In this document: one piece after another, positions 54,502-62,595 of the stretch | Layout of the letters: every line of letters starts with the position of its first letter | How positions within the stretch are numbered: position 1 is the stretch's first letter | Assembly: GCF_016862455.1 (NCBI RefSeq) | Contig: NZ_BOMZ01000026.1 | Coordinates: forward strand, 124,001-188,000 | Direction: 5' to 3' | Source: Actinoplanes utahensis | GTDB taxonomy: Bacteria > Actinomycetota > Actinomycetes > Mycobacteriales > Micromonosporaceae | DNA length: 64,000 nt | Program-made: the position numbers and the translations under genes | The notes under the pieces: model-generated | The model's database searches: none | What the model saw: only the letters and a program-made list of their open reading frames with translations | Told to the model about the DNA's origin: nothing

Positions 54502-55153
54502 GGGAGGCAATCGCCTCCGGCGTGACCTGGGTTATCGCATCGACGACGAGGGCGGCTCCGGCCAGCGCGTCCGGGGCCGGCGGATAGACGCCGTGCGGGA
54601 CCGCGATCACGGTCAGACCGGCCGCGGCAGCCGACCGCAGACCGTTGCTGGAGTCCTCGACCGCGGCGCAGACCGCCGGCGTCAGGCCCAGTTTCGCGAC
54701 CGCGGACAGATAGACGTCCGGCGCCGGCTTGCCGCGCGGCACCTCCTCGGTGGAGAGGGTGACCTCGAAGACGTCGGTCAGCCCGGCCGTCGCCAGCACC
54801 TGGTCGATCAGGATCCGCGCCGACGAGCTGGCCAGGGCCAGCCGGTACCGCTCGGCGAGCGCGCGGACCGTCGCCACCGAGCCGTCGATCAGCGGCAGCG
54901 CCTGCCGGTACCGCTCCGCCATCCGGCCGAGCACGTCCGCGGCGACCTGCTCGGCGGTCCGCGGCACACCCACCTCGTCGGCCAGGTGCGCCGACCACTC
55001 GCCGGTGCTCATGCCCATCATCCGGTCCTGGCTGTCCGGCAGGAACTCGCGGCCGTGCTCGGCCACATAGCCGCGCCGCACCTCCTCCCAGACCTCCTCG
55101 GTGTCGATGATCACGCCGTCCAGATCGAAGACGATCGCCTCAATGTGCTTCAC
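54497..55153 (-). CDS. HAD-superfamily (subfamily IA) phosphatase
   Basis: 218 residues. Motif I FDLDGVIIDTE (nucleophile Asp at the start), helical cap (about 20-85), motif II LALASSSA, motif III Lys in PRGKPAPDVYL and motif IV VEDSSNGLRSA. These place it among phosphoglycolate- or beta-phosphoglucomutase-like HAD enzymes acting on sugar phosphates. Starting at GTG 55153 leaves seven bases to a TAGGGT box. It lies just upstream of the symporter and may act on the imported sugar. Confidence 0.87.
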   Translation of the reverse strand: MKHIEAIVFDLDGVIIDTEEVWEEVRRGYVAEHGREFLPDSQDRMMGMSTGEWSAHLADEVGVPRTAEQVAADVLGRMAERYRQALPLIDGSVATVRALAERYRLALASSSARILIDQVLATAGLTDVFEVTLSTEEVPRGKPAPDVYLSAVAKLGLTPAVCAAVEDSSNGLRSAAAAGLTVIAVPHGVYPPAPDALAGAALVVDAITQVTPEAIASL

Positions 55154-55160
55154 AGCGATC

Positions 55161-55166
55161 ACCCTA
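55161..55166 (-). promoter_or_regulatory. -10 box of probable leaderless promoter for the HAD gene
   Basis: TAGGGT on the minus strand, seven bases before GTG 55153. There is no Shine-Dalgarno sequence at a usable distance from that GTG, which supports leaderless initiation and this start choice. Confidence 0.45.
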
Positions 55167-55314
55167 CCCCGCACCGATCCGTACGCAGGGTGATCACCGT
55201 CCCCGGTTCGGTCCGGGCAGGTGATCAGCATCAGCCGATAGGCCGGGGTGCCGGGAGGTTGCTGGCCGGTAGCTTCGGGCGCAGCAACGCCGCCGAACCG
55301 GGGAGCCGTTCCTG

Positions 55315-56340
55315 ATGCCAGTTCCGAATCGACCCGGACGACGCCCGCAGTCACCGTCCGTGAGTGTGGTTGTCGTCGGCGCCGTCGGGGTGGTCCCACC
55401 GGCAGCCGAGGTGATCGTGGTGACCGGGCCGGGTGACGAGCCCGGCGCCGCCCTGCCACCGGGCGCCCGGGTGGTCCGGCAGACCCGCTCCGGCGCGGGC
55501 AACGCCCTCGCCTGCGGGGTGGCTGCGGCGACCGGCGACATCATCGTCACCCTGCCCGCCGCCCACGACCCCGCCGACGTCCCGCGGCTGGTGACGGCTC
55601 TGCGCCGCGGCGCCGACATGGCCGAGGCGGTCCCGGTGAAACGGTACGGCGATCTGATCCTGCTCTGGTTCATGAGCGTGCTGCTCGGCTGCCGCCCGGC
55701 CCACCCCGGCCCGGGTTACCGGGCGTTCTGGCGTGACGAGGCGGCCCGGCTCGGCCTGCCCCGCGTCGCCGGCACCGAACCCGCCCCCGGCGACGGGGCG
55801 GACGGCGACACCCTGATCACCGTCCGGGCCCGGACGGCGGGCCTGACCGTCGCCGAGGTCCCGGTCGTCTCGCCCCGCCGCGGCGGCGTCCCGCTGCTCA
55901 CCGGCCTGGGTGCGGTGATCAGCGAGTACCGCCGGCGGCGCCGGGACGGCCGGCCCGTACCCGCGCCGGAGAGCATCGTGGTGATGACCGGCGGCCCCCT
56001 GCCGGACCGGCATCCCGCCGCCGATCACGGCCCGCGCCGCTGGCCGCCGGTGAACGAACCGGCCGCCGCCCGGCTCGACCTGCCGAACAGCTCCGGCCTC
56101 GGGTACCCGGACCGGCGGCAGCGTGAGCGCCGCGGCCCGGACCGCCGCACCGACACCGGGCCCGACCGCCGGGGCTCCGGGCTGCAGAGCGGCGATCACC
56201 TGAACCGGCGGCGCTGGCGGGACAACCGCGGCATGCCGGACAACGGGCGGCCCCGCACCCAGGGGCGCCCCGACCTCCGGGTGATCAACGGCGAGGGCGG
56301 CGGCTCCGGCGGCTCCCGGGGCCACCTCCGCCCCCTGTGA
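55315..56340 (+). CDS. Degenerate GT2-like glycosyltransferase with basic disordered tail
   Basis: 341 residues. The first 215 follow the GT2 (DPM-synthase-like) layout: RSGAGNALACGVAAATGDIIVT, LLGCRPAHPGPGYRAFWRD and LTVAEVPVVSPRRGG. However, the usual DADG after the IIVTL strand reads PAAHDP, and the N-terminal nucleotide-binding strand is shortened. Residues 220-341 are Arg/Gly/Pro/Asp-rich (DRRQRERRGPDRRTDTG) and probably disordered. It may be inactive or use a different metal ligand. Transcribed alone, ending at a hairpin repeat shared with the convergent fgd gene. Confidence 0.65.
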   Translation: MPVPNRPGRRPQSPSVSVVVVGAVGVVPPAAEVIVVTGPGDEPGAALPPGARVVRQTRSGAGNALACGVAAATGDIIVTLPAAHDPADVPRLVTALRRGADMAEAVPVKRYGDLILLWFMSVLLGCRPAHPGPGYRAFWRDEAARLGLPRVAGTEPAPGDGADGDTLITVRARTAGLTVAEVPVVSPRRGGVPLLTGLGAVISEYRRRRRDGRPVPAPESIVVMTGGPLPDRHPAADHGPRRWPPVNEPAAARLDLPNSSGLGYPDRRQRERRGPDRRTDTGPDRRGSGLQSGDHLNRRRWRDNRGMPDNGRPRTQGRPDLRVINGEGGGSGGSRGHLRPL

Positions 56341-56351
56341 CCCCCCTTGGG

Positions 56352-56409
56352 CTGGTCGTCAGTGCTGTCTCACCGGTCGTGAGACAGCACTGAGAGCCGG
56401 CCGGGGTTC
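56352..56409. repeat. Hairpin intergenic repeat between convergent genes
   Basis: A perfect 14-bp stem TCAGTGCTGTCTCA (56359-56372) / TGAGACAGCACTGA (56380-56393) with a 7-base loop, enclosed by GCTGG and CCGGC, followed by GGGGTTCTC. It is the same family as the copies at 42.9-43.3 kb. It fills the gap between the GT2-like and fgd stops and can act as terminator for both. Confidence 0.85.
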
Positions 56410-57408
56410 TCAGGAACGGGAACGCAGCTGGGGCAGGATCTGCTCGGAGTAGAGCCGCAGGAAGCGCTCCTGGTCCGGGCCGGGCGCGTGGAAGACCAGG
56501 TGCTTGAAGCCCATGTCCAGGTATTCCGCGACCTTGGCGGCGTGCTCGGCCGGGTCGGACGAGACGATCCACCGGGTCGCGGTCCGCTCGACCGAGAGGG
56601 CGTCGGCGAGCCGCTGCATCTCGATCGGGTCCTCGACGCCGGTCTTCTCCTCCGGCGACAGCGCGAGCGCGCCCCAGTAGTGGGTGTCGTTGCGGGCGCG
56701 CTCGATGTCGTCGTCGAACGACACCTTGACCTCGATCAGCAGATCCAGGTCGTCGATCTTGCGACCGGCCTTCTCGGCGCCCTCGGTCACGGCCGGCAGG
56801 AGGGTGTCGGTGTAGAGCTCGTGGCCCTTGCCGCTGGTGGTGATGAACCCGTCGGCGATCCGGCCGGCCAGCCGGGTCGCGGCCGGGCCGGAGGCGCCGA
56901 TGTAGATCGGGACCGGCTGCTCGGGCTTGTCGTAGATGGTGGCGTTCTCAGTGGAGTAGAACTGCCCCTCGTGGGTGACCCGGTCCTCGGCCCAGAGCTG
57001 CTTGATCAGCAGCACCGCCTCCTTGAGCCGGGCGAACCGCTCCTTGCCGTCCGGCCACCGGGTGCCGAGCAGCACCTCGTTCAGCGACTCGCCGGAGCCG
57101 ACGCCGAGGATGGCGCGACCCGGCGCGAGGCAGCCGAGGGTCGCGAACGCCTGCGCGACGACGGCGGGGTGGTAGCGGAAGGTCGGCGTCAGCACGCTGG
57201 TGCCGATCAGCACCTTCTCGGTACGCGCGGCGAGCGCCCCCAGCCACGGCAACGCGGCCGGAGCGTGACCGCCGTCATGCCGCCACGGTTGCAGGTGATC
57301 GCTGACGAAGACCGAGTCGAAGCCCAGCTCCTCCGCCAGAATGCCGTATTTGAGCAGCTCAGCCGGCGCGAACTGCTCGGCCGACGCCTTGTACCCGAAC
57401 CGAATCAT
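56410..57408 (-). CDS. fgd: F420-dependent glucose-6-phosphate dehydrogenase
   Basis: 332 residues. Compared from memory with M. tuberculosis FGD1 it shares GYKASAEQFAP, VSDHxQPWRHxGGHAP, LGTSVLTPTFRY, AQAFATLGCL, TSGKGxELYT and HLVFHAPG. It oxidises glucose-6-phosphate to 6-phosphogluconolactone while reducing coenzyme F420, supplying F420H2 to other enzymes. The ATG lies six bases after TAGGCT, whose TAG is also the stop codon of the upstream sigma-glycosidase gene, so it probably has its own leaderless promoter. Confidence 0.93.
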   Translation of the reverse strand: MIRFGYKASAEQFAPAELLKYGILAEELGFDSVFVSDHLQPWRHDGGHAPAALPWLGALAARTEKVLIGTSVLTPTFRYHPAVVAQAFATLGCLAPGRAILGVGSGESLNEVLLGTRWPDGKERFARLKEAVLLIKQLWAEDRVTHEGQFYSTENATIYDKPEQPVPIYIGASGPAATRLAGRIADGFITTSGKGHELYTDTLLPAVTEGAEKAGRKIDDLDLLIEVKVSFDDDIERARNDTHYWGALALSPEEKTGVEDPIEMQRLADALSVERTATRWIVSSDPAEHAAKVAEYLDMGFKHLVFHAPGPDQERFLRLYSEQILPQLRSRS

Positions 57409-57414
57409 GACCGA

Positions 57415-57420
57415 AGCCTA
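57415..57420 (-). promoter_or_regulatory. -10 box for fgd overlapping the upstream stop codon
   Basis: TAGGCT on the minus strand. Its first three bases (57420-57418) are the stop codon of the sigma-GH fusion gene; six bases separate it from the fgd ATG at 57408. Confidence 0.45.
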
Positions 57421-59256
57421 GCCCGCGTCCCGGTACGCCTTACCCGCCTCGGTGGGGCTGTCTCCGTCACGGTAGAGCCCGAAATCCACGCTGTCGCCGA
57501 CCGCCGGCAGCCCGAACCAGGCGTACCGCTCGACGTGGGCCCGCTTCTCCAGGCCGGCGGTGGCGCCCTTGATGAACCGGACCTTCTCGGCGTCGCTCGG
57601 GTACTTCGGCGAACCCCCGAAGTCGATCAGGCCGAACTCGGTGATCCAGATCGGTTTGCCGTACCGCTCATGGACGGCGTCGACGTAGCCGAGGAACTGG
57701 TTCACGGCGGCGGCGCTGAAATCGGAGCCGTACCAGTGCAGGGCGATCGCGTCGACCCGTGCCCCGCGAGCCGCGGCCCCGGCCATGAACCGGTCCAGCC
57801 AGCCGCCCGGGGTGTCCCCGCCGAAGGCGACGGCCGGGCTGACCAGCCGCATCCCGGTGGCCTCCAGTCTCGGCCAGGCGGCCAGGGCGGCCTCGACGGT
57901 CATGTTCGACTGCTCGGCGAGGTCCGGCTCGTTGAACCCGAGCAGCACGTCGCCCTCGGTCCTGACCTGCTTCAGGGTGGCGTCGTCGACGTCGGCGGCG
58001 CCCCAGATCATCGGCACGAACTCGACACCCGCCGGTCCCGGCACCTCGTCGTCGTTCGGCGCCCAGCCGTAGTACCAGGCCGCGCCGACGTCCTTCAGCG
58101 CCGCCTTCGCGCCGGCGAACCTCCAGACCGCGGCGCCCTTCTTCGCCGAGCGGGTGGCGGCGGGCGGGGTGGCGGCGCGGCTCGCCGGCGGCGAGACCGT
58201 CGCCCGGCGCGAGGGCGGGACGGACGGCGGCACGGAGGGTGGCACGGACCGGGCGGGCGCCCGCGAGGGGATCACCGCGGTCGGCGAGGGTTGCGGCGCG
58301 ACGACGGCCGCGGCGCCGGCCGGCGGCTCCGCCGTCTCGCGGTACGACATGACGACCGCTCCCGCGCCGGCGACCGCGGCCGTGGCGATCGCGGCGGCCA
58401 GCACCTTCCAGCCGGCTGTCGCCCCGGCCCCGGCGCCGCTGGGAACGGCCGGCGCGGTGGTGGCGGCGCCGGTGGCCGTACCCGGAAGGGTCGGGAACTT
58501 CCAGAAGGCCGCGCCCGGTGGCAGCGGGACCAGCGCCATCCCGGCCAGCAGCCGTTCCGCCTCGACCATGTCCTGCCAGACCGGGGCGCAGTCGCGGCAG
58601 TCGCGGGTGTGCCGGGCGATGCGCTTGCGCCAGAGCGCACCGGGCTGCCCGTCCCAGCCGGTGAGCAGCGCGGCCAACTGGGGGCACCGCGGCGCCCGCA
58701 GCGCCCGGACCACCGCGCGGGCCGTCTCCAGCTGGGCCTTCATCCGCTGGACGCGGACCGCGGCGTGCTGGCGGCCGAGGCCTGTCGCGTCGACGATCTC
58801 GTCTCGGGTGAGCTCGCCGGACGCCTCCAGCCACCAGAGCGCGAGCAGCTCCCGGTTCTCCTCGTCCAGCCAGCGGGTCGCCTCGGCGGTCTCCCGGCGC
58901 TGACCGCTGAGCTCCAGGCGGGTGATGGCCAGATCGGTGAAGTCGGCGCCGGGGTCGCGCAGATCGAAGTCCAGCGGCGCCGCCGGGGGCCGCCCGCGGA
59001 ACCGCTCCCGCACCTGCCGCACCGTGATCGCCACCAGCCAGGACCGGAAGGCCGCCGGATCGCGCAGCTCACCGAGGTTGCGCAGGACTCGGAGCATGAC
59101 CTCCTGGACCACGTCGTCGACGTCGGCGTGCCCTTCCAGAGCCCGGCCGACGATCGTGTAGACCAGCGGCAGGTAACCGGCCACCAGCCGGTCGATCGCC
59201 ACCGGATCGCCGGCGCGGGCCGCCGCCACGGTCGCGGTGCCGGGTTGTTCCACCAT
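57418..59256 (-). CDS. ECF sigma factor - zinc finger - TM - extracellular GH128-like glycosidase fusion
   Basis: 612 residues in one frame. Sigma-70 region 2 is at about 17-90 (DVDDVVQEVMLRVLRN, FRSWLVAITVRQVRERF) and region 4 at about 130-180 (LLALWWLEASGELT, IVDATGLGRQHAAVRVQRMK). A ZAS-like knuckle follows with C191 and H216-x3-C220-x2-C223, then a TM helix at 283-303 and a Pro/Ser/Thr linker (310-372). Residues 377-612 are a GH128/asl1-type domain: GFNEPD (E443 acid/base), ALHWYG and WITEFG (E540 nucleophile). The sigma part would be cytoplasmic and the glycosidase or sugar-sensing part outside. GGAGG precedes ATG 59256. It is divergent from an anti-sigma-like ATPase gene. Confidence 0.88.
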   Translation of the reverse strand: MVEQPGTATVAAARAGDPVAIDRLVAGYLPLVYTIVGRALEGHADVDDVVQEVMLRVLRNLGELRDPAAFRSWLVAITVRQVRERFRGRPPAAPLDFDLRDPGADFTDLAITRLELSGQRRETAEATRWLDEENRELLALWWLEASGELTRDEIVDATGLGRQHAAVRVQRMKAQLETARAVVRALRAPRCPQLAALLTGWDGQPGALWRKRIARHTRDCRDCAPVWQDMVEAERLLAGMALVPLPPGAAFWKFPTLPGTATGAATTAPAVPSGAGAGATAGWKVLAAAIATAAVAGAGAVVMSYRETAEPPAGAAAVVAPQPSPTAVIPSRAPARSVPPSVPPSVPPSRRATVSPPASRAATPPAATRSAKKGAAVWRFAGAKAALKDVGAAWYYGWAPNDDEVPGPAGVEFVPMIWGAADVDDATLKQVRTEGDVLLGFNEPDLAEQSNMTVEAALAAWPRLEATGMRLVSPAVAFGGDTPGGWLDRFMAGAAARGARVDAIALHWYGSDFSAAAVNQFLGYVDAVHERYGKPIWITEFGLIDFGGSPKYPSDAEKVRFIKGATAGLEKRAHVERYAWFGLPAVGDSVDFGLYRDGDSPTEAGKAYRDAG

Positions 59257-59390
59257 GTCGCCGAGCCTCCTTCGCCTCGCGGATGTCCGCGCTGGAAGGG
59301 AGACGGACCGCGGGGACATGGATAACACGAAACGGGGACACGATCACCCGGTCGCGGTTAGCCGAACGATGGATCGGGCACAGGATCGGC

Positions 59391-59783
59391 ATGCGCATGT
59401 CGGTCCGGCTGAATCTGCCCCTCGAGGTGGACAGCGTGCCCGCCGTGCGACGGCTGTTGCGATGTGCCCTGACGATCCTGCGAGTGGACCGTCAGGCCGG
59501 CACTGATCTGGAGATCGCCCTCACCGAGGCGTGCGCCAACGTGGTGAAGCACGCCGCCGGTGCGGAGAAGTTCGAGGTTCGCCTCGACGTCGCCGAGGAC
59601 CGCTGTTCCATCGACGTGGTGGACGACGGGGCCGGTTTCGACCCCGACGGCGGGACGTCCCCCGAGGCCACCAGCGAACGGGGACGCGGACTCTTCCTGA
59701 TCAGGGCGCTGGGCGAGAACGTGCGCATGCATTCCAGCCCTCGTACCGGGAGCCTGATCCATTTCGAGAAGTCGTTCGCCTGA
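59391..59783 (+). CDS. SpoIIAB/RsbW-like ATP-binding regulator
   Basis: About 130 residues of HATPase_c_2 type: N box EIALTEACANVVKHAAG, G1 VVDDGAGFDP and G2 GRGLFLIRALG, all intact, with no phosphoacceptor domain. Such proteins are anti-sigma factors or Ser kinases of anti-anti-sigma proteins. ATG 59391 or 59397 fit the domain start (MSVRLNLPLEVDS). It begins 134 bases from the divergent sigma-GH fusion and is followed 102 bases on by a SpoIIE-type phosphatase, the usual partner-switching combination, although no STAS protein is present here. Confidence 0.85.
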   Translation: MRMSVRLNLPLEVDSVPAVRRLLRCALTILRVDRQAGTDLEIALTEACANVVKHAAGAEKFEVRLDVAEDRCSIDVVDDGAGFDPDGGTSPEATSERGRGLFLIRALGENVRMHSSPRTGSLIHFEKSFA

Positions 59784-59885
59784 GGGTGTTCGCGCCGGTG
59801 TGGCCCCAGGGGGTCCGCACCGGCGCGAATTGCTTGCCGTATAACAAATGTCTGCGGAGGTCGTCGTTCGCGAGAGGAGTCCGTC

Positions 59886-61028
59886 ATGTCCGATCAACCG
59901 GCGCCCCTCGGCTCCCTGCTGCGAGCCACACCACCCGACCGGCTGCCCGAAGCCGCCGCGGACCATCTGCGCCGCCACTACGCCGCCGAGTTGGTCGAGG
60001 TCCTCGTGCCCGATCTGACCGGCACCCGGCTGCGCCCGTTGCTCGGCCACGGACCGGACATCCCCGAATCGCCGGTGATGCGGTGCTTCGCCAGCCAGCG
60101 GCCCGACACCGCCCGCCACCCGGCCGGCCCGGTCCGGCTCAACCTGCCGCTGACCTGCTGGGGTGAACGGCTCGGCGTCCTCCACCTGGCCCTGCCCGCC
60201 GCACCCGATGGCGACCAGGCCGAACGGCTCGCCGCCGACGTCGACGACCTGGCCACCGCGCTGCGGGCGGCCACCGGCACCACCGACCGGTACCGGCGGG
60301 CCCAGCGGCGGGCCCGGCTCACCATGGCCGCCGAGCTGCAATGGGAACTGCTGCCCGGCCGCTCGCTCGGCGACGACCGGTTCCTGATCGCCGGGCAGCT
60401 CGAGCCGGCGTACGCCGTGCACGGCGACCACTTCGACTGGGCCCTCGACGGCGACCGGCTGACCATCACCGTGCTCAACGGCCACGGCGACGGCCTCGAA
60501 GCCGCGATCCTGACCTCGCTGGCCGTCAACGCCATGCGCAACGCCCGCCGCTGCGGCGCCGACATCGTGGAACAGGCCGAGCTCGCCTCCGACGCCGTCC
60601 ACTCCCGGTACGGCGGAGCCGCCCACGCCGCCACCCTGCTCCTGGAGGTCGACCTGGTCGGCGGCGGGGTGGCCGCGGTCGACGCCGGCTCCCCGCACTG
60701 CCTGCTGGCCCGCGGCGGCGACACCGAGCGCGTGCCCCTGGAACAGCAGCTGCCGCTCGGCATGTTCGGCGAGGCGCACTACGAGATCCAGCGTTTCCAG
60801 CTCGAGCCCGGCGACCGGATGCTGGTGGTCAGCGACGGCGTGCACACCGCCACCCCGCCCGGCCGCCCGGCCTACGGCGAGTCCGCCCTGTTCACGGCTC
60901 TGCGCCGGACGCGGCTGCAGCCCGCCACCGAGGCGGTGGGTACCGTGATGCGGGGCCTTCGCGAATATCACGCCGGCGCCGAGCCGGAGGACGACGCGGT
61001 CATGGTCTGCCTGGATTGGCGGCGGTGA
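59886..61028 (+). CDS. SpoIIE-type PP2C phosphatase with GAF-like N-terminus
   Basis: 380 residues. A GAF-like domain at about 10-130, a short helix with RRARLTMAAELQWELLPGR (the usual linker signature), then a SpoIIE domain (165-380) with D181 in YAVHGDHFDW, SDGV and EDDAVMVCL. The second metal motif reads LNGHGDG (198-203) where DxxGHG is usual, so one metal ligand is Asn. GAGAGGAG precedes the ATG. It would dephosphorylate an anti-anti-sigma protein, if active. Confidence 0.85.
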   Translation: MSDQPAPLGSLLRATPPDRLPEAAADHLRRHYAAELVEVLVPDLTGTRLRPLLGHGPDIPESPVMRCFASQRPDTARHPAGPVRLNLPLTCWGERLGVLHLALPAAPDGDQAERLAADVDDLATALRAATGTTDRYRRAQRRARLTMAAELQWELLPGRSLGDDRFLIAGQLEPAYAVHGDHFDWALDGDRLTITVLNGHGDGLEAAILTSLAVNAMRNARRCGADIVEQAELASDAVHSRYGGAAHAATLLLEVDLVGGGVAAVDAGSPHCLLARGGDTERVPLEQQLPLGMFGEAHYEIQRFQLEPGDRMLVVSDGVHTATPPGRPAYGESALFTALRRTRLQPATEAVGTVMRGLREYHAGAEPEDDAVMVCLDWRR

Positions 61029-61102
61029 GTTTGAAACGCCACGGTTCGGGTAAGCGTTCAGGTTCACGGGTCCGCCTCTGGCGATGACGACGGGGAAACG
61101 GG

Positions 61103-61558
61103 ATGGATCGCGCCACCGAAGTCGCCGCGGCTGTCGAGTCGTCGGTCGAGTCGCTGGTGGCCGTCCTCGAACGGGCCCGCGTCGCTCAGCAGCCGGCCAT
61201 CCCGCCCGCGCAGCTGCGGGTGCTGACGATCGTCGCCGCCAACCGGCACACCAACATGAGCCGCCTGGCCGAGGCGCTCGACGTGGTCCCGTCGTCGGCG
61301 AGCCGCCTCTGTGACCGCCTGGAGGCCACCGGCCTGCTGCGCCGGGTCGCCGACCCGCGGGACCGCCGCGAGGTGCGGCTGCTGCTCACCCCGGCCTCCC
61401 GGCGGCTGCTGACCGACCTGCGGGAGCGGCGGCAGGCCGCGCTCTCCGAGGTCCTGGAGCGGATGCCGGCCGCCGCTCGGCAGGACCTGCTGCGCGCCCT
61501 GCAGGCGTTCGAGGCCGCCACCGGCGCGACCGAGGAGACCGGCCGCCAGACCGCGTGA
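61103..61558 (+). CDS. MarR-family transcriptional regulator
   Basis: 151 residues. Winged HTH: PPAQLRVLTIVAANRHTNMSRLAEALDV, then VVPSSASRLCDRLEATGLL (recognition helix) and the wing RVADPRDRREVRLLLT, with the conserved DxRD. It binds DNA as a dimer, usually repressing nearby genes. It sits between the SpoIIE phosphatase (74 bases) and the LLM oxidoreductase (13 bases) on the same strand; which one it controls is not evident. Confidence 0.88.
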   Translation: MDRATEVAAAVESSVESLVAVLERARVAQQPAIPPAQLRVLTIVAANRHTNMSRLAEALDVVPSSASRLCDRLEATGLLRRVADPRDRREVRLLLTPASRRLLTDLRERRQAALSEVLERMPAAARQDLLRALQAFEAATGATEETGRQTA

Positions 61559-61559
61559 G

Positions 61560-61565
61560 TAGGCT
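61560..61565 (+). promoter_or_regulatory. -10 box of probable leaderless promoter for the LLM oxidoreductase
   Basis: TAGGCT is followed by six bases and the GTG start at 61572, and begins just after the MarR stop. It is the same box and spacing as before fgd. Confidence 0.45.
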
Positions 61566-61571
61566 CGGCTC

Positions 61572-62444
61572 GTGCGCATCGGCATCGTGATTCTTCCTGA
61601 CCAGCGGTGGGCCGACGCGAGCCGGCGGTGGCGGCTCGCCGAGGAGTACGGCTTCGACCACGCCTGGACCTACGACCACCTGGGCTGGCGGGACCTGATC
61701 ACCGGCCCCTGGTTCGACGCGGTGCCGACCCTGACCGCGGCCGCGACCGTCACCTCCCGGATCCGGCTGGGCACCTACGTCGCCTCGCCCAACTTCCGTC
61801 ACCCGGTGCACTTCGCCCGTGAGGCCACCGCCCTGGACGACATCTCCGGTGGCCGGCTGATCCTCGGGCTGGGCGCCGGCGGCATCGGTTTCGACTCCGC
61901 CGTGCTCGGGCAGCCGGAGCTGACCCCGCGCCGGCGGGTGGACCGGTTCGCCGAGTTCCTCGAGCTGTTCGACACGATCCTGCGGCAGCCGTCCACCACC
62001 TGGTCCGGTGAGTGGTTCTCGGCCGTCGACGCCCGTAGCATCCCGGGGCCGGTCCAGCAGCCGCGGCCACCGTTCGTGGTGGCGGCGAACGGTCCGCGGG
62101 CCCTGCGGCTGGCCGCGCGGTACGGCGACGGCTGGGTGACCACCGGGCCGCAGGCGGAGACCGCGGACGAGTGGTGGCGGGCGGTGACGGAGATCCGGGA
62201 CCGGTTCGAGACGACGCTGGCGGACGCCGGGCGGCCGCTCGACTCGATCGATCGTTACCTGAATCTGGACTCGTCGCCGGTGTTCTCGATGAGCAGCGTC
62301 GGCGCCTTCACCGACGCCGTCGGCCGTGCCCGGGAACTGGGCTTCACCGATGTGATCACGCACTGGCCGCGCGAGTCGAGCTGGTACGCCGGGGACGAGA
62401 AAGTGTTGACCGAGGTCGCGGCGGAACTGCCGCGCCTTCGTTGA
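61572..62444 (+). CDS. LLM-class (F420- or flavin-dependent) oxidoreductase
   Basis: 290 residues of the luciferase-like fold: WRLAEEYGFDHAWTYDHLGW, LGTYVASPNFRHPVHFAREATALDDISGGR, LGLGAGGIGFDS and ALRLAARYGDGWVTTG. These match F420-dependent members more than FMNH2 monooxygenases. Substrate unknown. It starts with GTG 13 bases after the MarR gene. A short palindrome GTAAAGG-C-CCTTTAC follows the stop (62453-62467). Confidence 0.85.
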   Translation: MRIGIVILPDQRWADASRRWRLAEEYGFDHAWTYDHLGWRDLITGPWFDAVPTLTAAATVTSRIRLGTYVASPNFRHPVHFAREATALDDISGGRLILGLGAGGIGFDSAVLGQPELTPRRRVDRFAEFLELFDTILRQPSTTWSGEWFSAVDARSIPGPVQQPRPPFVVAANGPRALRLAARYGDGWVTTGPQAETADEWWRAVTEIRDRFETTLADAGRPLDSIDRYLNLDSSPVFSMSSVGAFTDAVGRARELGFTDVITHWPRESSWYAGDEKVLTEVAAELPRLR

Positions 62445-62452
62445 GTCTTCGG

Positions 62453-62467
62453 TAAAGGCCCTTTACG
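62453..62467. promoter_or_regulatory. AT-rich palindrome GTAAAGG-C-CCTTTAC
   Basis: Perfect 7-bp arms around one base, nine bases after the oxidoreductase stop, in a 151-base gap before the lsr2 stop. The loop is too short for a terminator, so a protein-binding site is more likely. Nothing else is recognisable in this gap. Confidence 0.35.
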
Positions 62468-62595
62468 GCCAATTCGACGGCGTGGTTTACCGACGGTTAT
62501 CGGCCGCACGACAGAGCGGGATCAACCCGCTGTCGGCGGCCGGTGCCCACCGCACCGGTGACCATGCACCGCCCACGGTGAGCAAACCGCGTGAA

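Noticed and set aside
55154..55459. Longer HAD protein starting at 55459
   Set aside because: The added 100 residues are Arg/Pro-rich and overlap the divergent GT2-like gene; the HAD motif I begins normally nine residues after GTG 55153.
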